Shown: positions 56,403 through 64,000 of the stretch, one piece after another | Numbering within the stretch: position 1 is the first letter of the stretch | Layout: each line of letters begins with the position of its first letter | Assembly (NCBI GenBank): GCA_020809705.1 | Contig: CP085825.1 | Coordinates: 2,914,001 to 2,978,000, forward strand | Source: Calonectria ilicicola | Taxonomy: Eukaryota > Ascomycota > Sordariomycetes > Hypocreales > Nectriaceae | Length of the DNA stretch: 64,000 nucleotides | Direction of reading: 5' to 3' | Made by a program: the position numbers and the translations under genes | Notes under the pieces: model-generated | The model's input: only the letters and a program-made list of their open reading frames with translations | What the model was told of the DNA's origin: nothing | Databases searched by the model: none

Positions 56403-58929
56403 ATGCCTGAAAGGAAAAACAAATTCGAGGCAGAAGCTGATCCAGAACGTGGGGAAACAGTTCAGCCACCAAATACCAACTGTAACACAGAGGATCCGGT
56501 TCAGGACGCCGAGATGCCTTCCAAACAACTCCCGACGGCAGATCCCGTCAACCGTAAGTTCCTCTTACGACCATCTCACGCATAGACTCTCCCTCTAATT
56601 TACCCTAAGATTACCGGACCTACAATCCCCAGTTGTCCCGACAGCGCCTTGAAGTGCTCGGCTTCGACAAACGAGTCACTCTCAAGGCACAGGAGCAACT
56701 CATCGAAGAATGGATGAAAACAATTGAGCTTTTCACCAATCGCCCAACCCGTGATGAGTACAAGAAAGGAAATCACTCTGCCAACCTTGGCGCATACACG
56801 TACAGTGCCCTCTTCACAGCAGTGAGTAACCCATCCCACTTCCACATTGTTTGTTTCCCCATTGACACATCATTTGTAGCTTACTCGCGATGAAGTCAAT
56901 TTGGATGCTCTCAACGCAGCCCCAAATGACATTCGGGCCTCTCTTTCCGGCGAGATGCCCTTTGGCCTTGCCATTGGCGAGATGCTTGCCGCTGATGGGT
57001 ACAAGACTCTTGAGTCACTGGCGGTTGGTTACCCAGAGGGTTGGGCAATGGCGTCTACTTCCATGGTTAGTTCCTCCACTCTGTATCCCTCAAAGTGCTC
57101 AACTAACTTAGTCCCTCCTCCCAATTAATAGGCCATTTGGGATTTTTCCGCCCAGGTCTTTTGCGGCACTCCCAAAGGCCCTGTTTTCATTGCACTGAAT
57201 CCGGAGTACACGGTTCGTCGCATGAGAGACGATGTAGTCGTGGATGGGATTTCCGAGATCGTCGCCAAGGAGCGGGCCATGCACATCATCAGTCAAATCC
57301 ACACTCTATGTGGCCCAACGGTTCCGTTCTGGAACCCAAAGCAAAGCGATGCTCCCATCTCCGCTCAAGATGCCCGGGTCTCTCTCATGACCACCATCTA
57401 TCCTGAGTCCATCGTGACTGCTGTTCGGTCTCTCCCGCATATTCAGAATCTTGAAGACAAAGTCAACTCTCTGGAGCCTTACCAAGATCTAGTTTATCGG
57501 CCTTATGCTCAGACATCGCTGGACGGGCTTTTCAAACTATGTAAGTTGTTTGTTCTCTCCATACTATATGGACTTTACTGATGTAAGAATAGTGGGTGCG
57601 ATTCACCAGCGGAAGGACCACATCGAAACCCTCCATTTCTTGAACACTCCGCTCCTTGACATCCGCATGGTGGCCGTTATACTCCGCGCTTGCCCCAATG
57701 TTACCATGATTGGTATCTACGATTGTCCCATGATTAATTTCGGGGATGTAATTGCCCTTCTTGACTTGATTCATGAAGTCAATGGTTGCCGGGAAGCTGA
57801 TAATAAGCTTCTCATTGACTCCCTCGACTTCTTCCCTCACTACAACTCCGGTAAGCCGTACAAAGATGATGCCTCTGAGCTTCCGGCTGCTTATGGCGTC
57901 ACCTGGTCCGCTTTAAACCAAGAAGTCGCTCAACGCGGCATCTTGCGGATTGTCTTGGAAGCCTACTTGAAGTCTCAGGCAATGAAAATCGACCTTCTTT
58001 TCCAGGAGGGCAAGGCATTTCGCAAATACCTCTCTCAGCTACCCTTTATTCCGATGACTCCTGAGATTTACCTTGACGCGATTACGCGCTTGCTCAATCT
58101 TCATGACTGCCCACGCTCAATGCCCGCCAGCCGCCATGCCAATTTGAAGCGAGAGGCGTTGTACGATATCCTGAGACAGGTCCGCCAGGGGCTGGAGAAC
58201 CAGACGAACGACTGGCCTAACTATTACAGTATCCACATGGCCTCCTCTCTCTTCTTTTGCTCCTCCTGTGGATATGAGATGCCTGAAGAGTATTTTACTC
58301 AAAATGTTCGAATGGCGGCACCTTATGAGAGAGCTTGTGCTGGATGCATCTTGCGCAAGACGATGGACGCTGAAGAGGACCATCAAAAACAAGAGTTACG
58401 CCAAACTCTCGATCAACTTTTTCCCGAGTGGAATCCCAAAGATTTCAACCTTGATGCACCTCTACCTTGGTGTGCCTGTGACGACATCTTTGGATTGGCA
58501 TCTAATAAAAACGTTCGTGACCCGCCCCCTGAACTTCGGGTCAACGCAGCTGGCCAAATATACCAACCCCACCACATGTATGAGTTGGTCCGCGATAAGA
58601 AGCTTCACCAGGACTCCGTCCAGAAGCTTCCCGCTCTTGACGAACTCTTGAGCAGTGGATGGCTGGCTGCAAAGAACCGGGCCATTTACCAGGCGATGAT
58701 GACCGATGTGAACCGAATCACGATTCAGATTCTCTCGGATACTTATTCGGAATGGCAGGGAAGCCTTCCCCCTCTGAAAATGCTTCGAGTCGATGAAGGC
58801 AAACCAAACAGTGATTTCGAGGGTCAGCGACGCGCCAGAGAGCCCCTTGGGTTTGGCTTCGAGTTTGTGCCCACCCTTTACAAGGCGGCCAGTCTCAAAG
58901 GCTTTGTTACCTCACTGGACCCCCAGTAA
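56403..58929 (+). CDS. Unrecognised 764-residue protein with CX2C-X22-CX2C cluster
   Basis: Five exons: 56403-56553, 56610-56821, 56880-57065, 57132-57540 and 57593-58929. Introns are 52-66 nt with good GTRAGT/GTTAGT donors, and every junction keeps phase, so the model is strong although I do not recognise the family. Residues 1-50 are charged and probably disordered. About 320-380 look leucine-rich-repeat-like (ACPNVTMIGIYDCPMINFGD). Cysteines 542, 545, 568 and 571 form a possible zinc-binding cluster, and a CAC motif follows about 60 residues later. No membrane segment or signal peptide is visible. An F-box/LRR-like adaptor or a lineage-specific nuclear protein are guesses. It sits at the edge of a 12 kb gene desert, where lineage-specific genes often lie. 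Confidence 0.82.
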
Positions 58930-59723
58930 GGGACACCAACCCTCACAGCTCACCAAGTTGATACCTGATAGGAATTCTACCTCGGGGTTCCTCACAAAGG
59001 CAAATATTTGAGAAGAAAAAAACAGCAAAATACCACCAAAAAAAAAAAAGAAGCATCAGAAAACCTGGAACAGGGATATGGCACCACTCATAAGAGCAAT
59101 ATCCACCATGATGGACATTTTTCTCGCTCTTCCAAAGCAGTGAACCTATCCTGGACCCTGCCATTTTGGCATTACCGTTCCATCTATCTACGATTTTGTT
59201 CGTCGATCACTCAAGTTGCATGTCTCTGCGCCTTGCTCAGTTACCAGAGCAGTTGGAACACATGATTTCGTTTTTTTGCCTTGAAAAAAAATAAAAGAAA
59301 AAAATTACAAAAAAAGGACGGTTTTTGGTGTTTAATTGGAATGACGCTCAAATTTGGCAGCAAAACTAATGATTCATTGAGGGAAAATGGCCATAGAGCC
59401 CAGCAAGGTGGACGCACTTTTTTTGTCAGTCGGGACGGGACTGATATCAGGATGAACGGTTGAACTACAGGGAGAGTCCCAGAGAATTGGGCTATGAAAT
59501 TTTGAAGGAATGGAAGGACCAAAATTGGTGCTGCGATTATATGAGATACGAATCAAAAAAAAATTAGTTAGTTCTTCGAATTGGTGGTTTGCCTAACAGT
59601 GACTGAGTGAGTAACCTTGCAATGGGGATGCACGTGACTTGGCGATGGATTGTCCAACCAGGTCCTTGCGGCAAACCTCAACACCATCCAGAATCCCAGT
59701 CGGACCATTGCCGCAACGAACTC
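58930..59723. other. Intergenic between unknown protein gene and bL36m
   Basis: About 0.8 kb with no supported gene. Two A-rich runs (around 59035-59050 and 59283-59316) lie in the probable 3' region of the upstream gene. Confidence 0.6.
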
Positions 59724-60143
59724 ATGATGGCCTCTTTCCTGCGAAACCTTTCGCTGTCCGTGAGGACGCTGCGACCAAGCAATGCCTTGGGTGCATTTAC
59801 AACCCGGGGTCCTTTCTCGGTGATGGGCGCCGTCCCCTCGCTTTTCGCCAGCACCAACGTTGCGGCTACGCCAACAGCCTTGATGCAGCAGACCCGAGGA
59901 ATGAAGGTTCACAGCTCTGTCAAGAAACGCTGCGAGCACTGCAAGGTACGATTGGTTTTGGGGAGCGACATTGGCCTCTCCAGCCTTGCCAATTCGGCCT
60001 CGGTTGCCATTTGTCGAGAATCTTGAGTGGTGGGCTAACATTGACTTTTTCAGGTTGTTCGACGAAAGGCCGGCAAGCGACACAACGGATACCTCTACAT
60101 CATTTGCAAGGCGAACCCCCGACACAAGCAGCGACAGGGTTGA
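59724..60143 (+). CDS. rtc6: Mitochondrial large-subunit ribosomal protein bL36m
   Basis: Exons are 59724-59945 and 60054-60143, with a 108-nt intron (GTACGA...TTTTTCAG), giving 103 residues. Residues 1-59 are a mitochondrial presequence rich in Ser, Thr, Ala and Arg. The mature part begins at MKVHSSVKKRCEHCK and aligns end to end with bacterial L36. The zinc ligands C70, C73, C92 and H98 have bacterial spacing, and the protein ends in the HKQRQG signature. The intron falls just after the first CxxC. The start could also be the second of two adjacent ATGs (59727). bL36m is the smallest protein of the mitoribosomal large subunit; the yeast counterpart is Rtc6. Confidence 0.95.
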
Positions 60144-60365
60144 GTCGACGGTGAAATGGGCTGGGCATCATGACATGGATTTGTACGATATGGAAGGCAT
60201 ATGACGGCAATGAGACGAGCATCCAAGAGGCCAAGAGATCCCAACGACGTGGGTATGCACGATATACAACGCTTGGGTGAAATATGACGCATTTAGCCCG
60301 AGAATTAGAGGTTCAGAGGGTGGTCTACTCATTTGGGACCTCCGACATGTACAAATACTGCTATA

Positions 60366-60824
60366 TTACATACTACTGACATACCTCTCCATTCCCTCCC
60401 ACTCCGTCTTGCCTGTTGACAAGAGATACCTCACGTGAGCCTTTTTATCAGTGCTGTTAGTTATTGGAACTTCGGATAATCTACATCAGATGTGAGAGTT
60501 CAAAGGGACATACCGGATCTGTCACAGCCCGGTGTCTTTCAAACTCATCACGGGCAAACTTGCGGGACTCTGCTTTGGTGGTTGGGTCGGCAATTCCCTT
60601 TGTGCCACGTAAAATAGTCCGGTAAAGAGAGAGGACCCGACCACGTTGGATAAACTTAGCTATGGCATCAGCGCTATATCTCGTCAAGCGGCTCAGCCGC
60701 CACAAGGTGCTGGGCAACGGCAACTTCATACCTCGTCTAAACTCATGGTCCCGTTAAAGCGGGAGCCGCCTCGGCGAGTGGCATAGCCACGGCTCAGGGT
60801 CAGCACACGGATACCGAAAACCAT
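60366..60824 (-). CDS. LYRM2-like LYR-motif mitochondrial protein
   Basis: Exons are 60732-60824, 60514-60654 and 60366-60440, giving 102 residues. Phases agree at both introns (77 and 73 nt). Exon 1 gives an Arg-rich mitochondrial N-terminus ending in MSLDE, which continues into FIQRGRVLSLYR; this matches the start of the LYRM2 domain (human LTLKQFVRRQQVLLLYR). The LYR triplet is residues 41-43, followed by the conserved ARDEFERHR and the C-terminal HVRYLLSTGKTEWE segment supplied by exon 3. LYR proteins act with acyl-carrier protein in assembly of respiratory complexes or iron-sulfur transfer; LYRM2 is linked to complex I. It converges on bL36m 222 nt away and diverges from NAA40. Confidence 0.85.
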
Positions 60825-61083
60825 GCCACCAAAATATTCCTCATTGGTCAGAGGAATTGGGTACCTCGAAGCTGCTCCGGCTTAGATGATAAACTGGGCT
60901 TCAAAAGTTCATTTTGCTGACGGAAAAGATTCGGCTAATCGCGGTGCCAGGCCGTCGCTGTCGCTGGGGCGGTGGGGCTCGGTTCCATTCGTGTGGTACT
61001 TCCAGTGGACTCTGAGAGCGGCATAGCTGATCCAAGCCAGACCAGCAAGAAACATACACTGTCTACACTCTCCACCATCACTT
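60825..61083. promoter_or_regulatory. Divergent promoter between LYRM2-like and NAA40 genes
   Basis: Only 259 nt separate the two divergent start codons, so both promoters must share or abut in this stretch. I see no clear TATA box. Confidence 0.5.
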
Positions 61084-62153
61084 ATGGGAGCTGAAGGTGC
61101 TGAACCAATGGCGGAAGCCAATTCTCCAGGCTCACACGCGTCTGATTCTAATGTCGTATCCGAGGGCCCGAAGACGACACAGAGCGAAAGGCGACGGCGA
61201 CAAAAACCGGTGCATCCCATTGAAACGGCAAACAATGCTTCCGATGATGACTTTGTCAAGCAATACACCAAGCCAAGGTGAGGATAGCCACATTTCCTCC
61301 CATGGCCGAGAGAACCGCCAAAGTGCAAATCTAACGTCTTTCCTCATGCAGCATTGACAGCTGGCCACTGTGGACACATCCCCGCACTCAGGTGGCTTAC
61401 ACACTGAGCCTGGCCCGGCCAGGCAACCTGAGCAACGACGAGCTGGATGCCTGCTTCAACCTTGTAGATGAGACAAGCGGCCATGATTATCGCAGCTCTT
61501 CGTTCGGGTGGCATGTGGCTACGAAGAAAAAGGAGATGCGATCCCCAGACCTTAGGTACATTCTCGTCAAAAATGCAGACGGCGTCATCAAAGGGTTCAC
61601 CTCAATGATGCCGACTTTCGAAAACCATGAGCCGGTGGTGTACTGCTATGAAATCCATCTGAAGGCTGAGCTACAAGGGTAAGTTTAGCTGAACACTCCC
61701 TCCTCCGTCATCTGAGTCACAGACGCCTTCTGGTTGGTGGTGGTGCCTCCAGGGGACCGAAACGGTGCAAAGAAAAAAAAATTGGCATGCACACACATCC
61801 TGGCCAAGGAACGGTGACGCCCCAGGGGACACGCACGTAAACTCTGCAAGATACACACACTGAATAATACAAATCACTACAGGACAGGACTTGGTACTCG
61901 ACTCATGCAGTATCTCATGGACGTTGCAGAAAATATCCCAGAGGTAGAGAAGGTGATGCTCACCTGTTTTGTCAGCAACACTGCCGGTCTAAAATTCTAT
62001 AAGAAGCTGGGCTTCAGCAAGGATGACTACTCGCCAAGAGAAAGAAAGCTACGCGGTGGCAAGACTGTAATCCCAGACTATGTAATTCTGAGTCGACAGA
62101 CGGCGGATGGAGAGGCGGCAGATACACGACGCCGCCGTCCTAGAAACACATAG
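61084..62153 (+). CDS. nat4: N-alpha-acetyltransferase 40 (NatD)
   Basis: Exons are 61084-61277, 61352-61678 and 61883-62153; introns are 74 and 204 nt, giving 263 residues. The N-terminal 65 residues are polar with a basic patch (SERRRRQKP). The GNAT fold follows. The NAA40-specific VYCYEIHL strand leads to the acetyl-CoA loop (QGTGLG, split by intron 2), then VEKVMLTCFVSN and the FYKKLGF...DDYSP block typical of NatD. NatD acetylates the N-terminal serine of histones H4 and H2A, in cytosol and nucleus. The second intron is long for this window. An in-frame ATG at 61108 is an alternative start. The Arg-rich C-terminus resembles a nuclear-localisation tail. Confidence 0.9.
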
Positions 62154-63081
62154 CAATAATATGGTCACTTGAACCCAGGCCTCAATGCCAAGAGATATCA
62201 GGGGTTCGATATACAGACGAACGAGGAGCAGATACGACGTGCCTGCATCTCGCAAAGGGGACCGCTTCGAGGGAACAATTAACCCCAGTCGGACTTGCAA
62301 TCGACGTGTCAACCTTAGGACTCTTGGGTAGCAAAGACGGCCCACTCATCCTAAATTAAACGCGCCGAAGGTGGTATGGCTTCCAGCCCGTTCACAACCA
62401 GCCAGCGTCTCGAATTAGGCATGCTAGCTTGCAGCTCCCTCAGCTCACGGCTGGGCAATTGACAAGCTTTGCGGCTAGGAAATCATGTGCCTGCCCAAGA
62501 ACGCCTCAGTGAGCATGTGAGCCGACTCAGCATAGGGACCTTCTGAAGATCGAAACACGGCAAATCCTCACAAGGGCGGATCGACAACGAGCGACCAGGC
62601 ACCCCGGAACCTCGCTAGTCCCCACCACCGCCTTGTCAGCCCTAGGACGCTAATGGCGCCCTAACAGCGTCGTGGCTGGCCATATGCGTCCTTTGCAGGT
62701 ACACAGCCCACCTGAGCTGTGTGATGGGGAGCTCTGAGAAAGCCACCAGCATGGATTCCTGAGCAGCTCGTACACGGTACGACGGGCGTGCATCAAGATA
62801 AGCCGGCTCGAGTTTGTCTCCGCCAGCGGCCCTGTCGCTTTTATTAAAATGAAGGTTTTAGGCGGTGTTGCCTGCGTCTGAAGTCGTGGTAGCACTAAAG
62901 TTCTTTCTCAAGTCTGAGGCGGCGCCTTCTTAAAAAGCACCTCGCTGCCGTTCACTCACACTCTCCAATCCCCCTTTGTCTATCGTGTTGCGTCTTGTCC
63001 CAGCTCGACCGAACTCACCCAACCCCGTTCAGTCTTGAATCAGTATACTTTATTTGCTACCAAGCTCAGCAATCCATCACA
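62154..63081. other. Intergenic between NAA40 and PLAC8 genes
   Basis: About 0.9 kb with no supported gene. The final 150 nt before the PLAC8 start are CT-rich (CACTCTCC, CCCCCTTTG), suiting a promoter and leader. Confidence 0.6.
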
Positions 63082-63784
63082 ATGGCTCAGCAGTACTCCC
63101 AGGGACCCAATGTCCAGAACCAAGAGTGGTCCAATGGCCTCTGCAGCTGCGGTCCTTGCGAAACATGCTTGCTCGGTACCTTTCTGCCCTGCGTCTGTAC
63201 GTTTCCCCCTCCGTAAATGATGAAGCGCAAGTGAATATGGCTAACACAGCTCGTCGCAGTGCTCGGCAAGACCTCCGACCGCATGCGCGACCCTACCATG
63301 CAAACGGCCGACAGCTGCAACAGCGATTGTATGATCTTCTGCGGTATCCAATGCGTTACCGGCTGTGGTTGGATGTAAGTCACCGCGCTTATATGACCGA
63401 TTAGTACCTCTCTAACTTATCCCAACCAGTTACGCCATGATGAAGCGTGGTGAAATCCGTGAGCGATTCGGTATTCAAGGAAGCGGAATGAACGATTGCT
63501 GCGTCAGCTACTGGTGTGGCTGCTGTGCTCTCATTCAGCAAGAGAAGGAGGTGAAGGCTCGTCTGTCACAAGGCCCCATTACCCAGGGTTATGATACCAA
63601 GCAAGAGACCATGCAAATGTCTCCTCCCCAACAACACCAGGCTCCTCCCCAGCAGGCTCAAATTGCCTACCACCAAACTCCTCAGGGATCATTCCCTCCT
63701 CAGCAGCAGCAGCAGCAGGCCTATGCTCCTCAACAACAGCCACCTGTCTACAACCCTCACCAGGGTCAACCCCAGCAGTACTAG
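63082..63784 (+). CDS. PLAC8-family cysteine-rich protein
   Basis: Exons are 63082-63196, 63260-63374 and 63430-63784; introns of 63 and 55 nt keep phase, giving 194 residues. The first 120 residues show the PLAC8 pattern: WSNGLCSCGPCETCLLG, then LLGKTSDRM, a run of paired cysteines, RFGIQGSGMNDCCVSYWC and CALIQQEKEVKAR. The remaining 70 residues are a Gln/Pro-rich tail encoded partly by a (CAG)6 run at about 63703-63720. In plants and fungi PLAC8 proteins are small membrane-associated proteins tied to cell-size control or divalent-metal movement; which applies here is unknown. The acceptor at 63259 is chosen because it alone restores the LLGKT frame. Confidence 0.9.
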
Positions 63785-64000
63785 ATATCCCTAGTACGGA
63801 TGACAGAAAAAGCGACAATGTTGCAATGACACAACGGAAACGGAAACGGAACGGGAAAGAAAAGGCGAGTCTGCGGTCAGACGCACAAGGCTAGGATTGG
63901 CGTGCTTAATGGGCACATGGACTGGATTATACCCACATCGGCACGGATGTCATTGTTTTTTTTTTTTTATTGTTTACCGATGTCCCTTAGCAGGTTTTGG
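63785..64000. other. PLAC8 3' flank to window end
   Basis: There is no coding sequence. The stretch ends with a T-run near 63956-63969, consistent with a 3' untranslated or flanking region. Confidence 0.6.

Noticed and set aside
60481..60729. 82-codon unspliced frame for the LYR protein
   Set aside because: It stops inside intron 2 and loses the conserved C-terminal segment. The three-exon model restores both ends of the family alignment.
1..64000. Search for CRISPR arrays, rRNA genes and biosynthetic clusters
   Set aside because: No regularly spaced repeats, no recognisable 5S or large rRNA segments, and no PKS, NRPS or terpene genes were seen. The sequence is eukaryotic nuclear DNA.

Overview
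The window looks like nuclear DNA from a filamentous ascomycete, most likely Sordariomycetes, order Hypocreales. The protein-coding genes are interrupted by short spliceosomal introns of 50-110 nt with GTRNGT donors, CTAAC/CTGAC-like branch points and YAG acceptors. Proteins such as L-arabinitol 4-dehydrogenase, a SUR7/PalI protein, a PPZ phosphatase and a hybrid histidine kinase are typical filamentous-fungal types. I could not determine the genus.

Layout, left to right. lad1 (L-arabinitol catabolism, minus) lies at 0.3-1.5 kb. A 4 kb gene-free stretch follows, then a small secreted Cys-containing protein (5.5-5.7 kb, minus), a large WDR6/Trm734-type WD40 protein (7.2-10.6 kb, minus) and a SUR7-family cortical membrane protein (11.3-12.3 kb, minus). 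A 7 kb gene-poor stretch leads to PPZ phosphatase (19.3-21.0 kb, plus). Next is a convergent pair of mitochondrial proteins: an RGG-rich precursor (21.8-23.0, plus) and ribosome recycling factor (23.1-24.1, minus). An AT-rich island (24.1-26.1 kb) carries two interrupted tRNA-like genes. Then come succinate-semialdehyde dehydrogenase (26.1-27.9, minus) and a four-helix membrane protein (28.7-29.6, minus). Another 6 kb desert precedes a cytosolic hybrid histidine kinase (35.5-40.0, plus), followed by a PH-domain protein with a very long K/E-rich tail (42.5-44.2, minus). A 12 kb desert rich in microsatellites follows. The last 8 kb is compact: an unrecognised 764-residue protein with a four-cysteine cluster, mitoribosomal bL36m, an LYRM2-like LYR protein, the histone N-acetyltransferase NAA40/Nat4 and a PLAC8 protein.

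There is no biosynthetic cluster or operon logic. Two themes stand out. Several genes encode nuclear-encoded mitochondrial proteins (SSADH, RRF, bL36m, LYRM2 and the RGG precursor), several with presequences built across introns. Regulatory genes (PPZ, the histidine kinase) have very long upstream regions.

The most unusual signal is a tRNA-Val(UAC)-like gene at 25744-25878. It has intact A and B boxes and a downstream T5 terminator, but a 55-nt insertion sits in its D-loop. The insertion starts GTAAGT, contains GCTAAC and ends AAG, so it looks like a spliceosomal intron inside a pol III gene. A second interrupted tRNA-like gene lies 1 kb away. All exon models are read by eye from splice signals and reading phase; none has been checked against transcripts.
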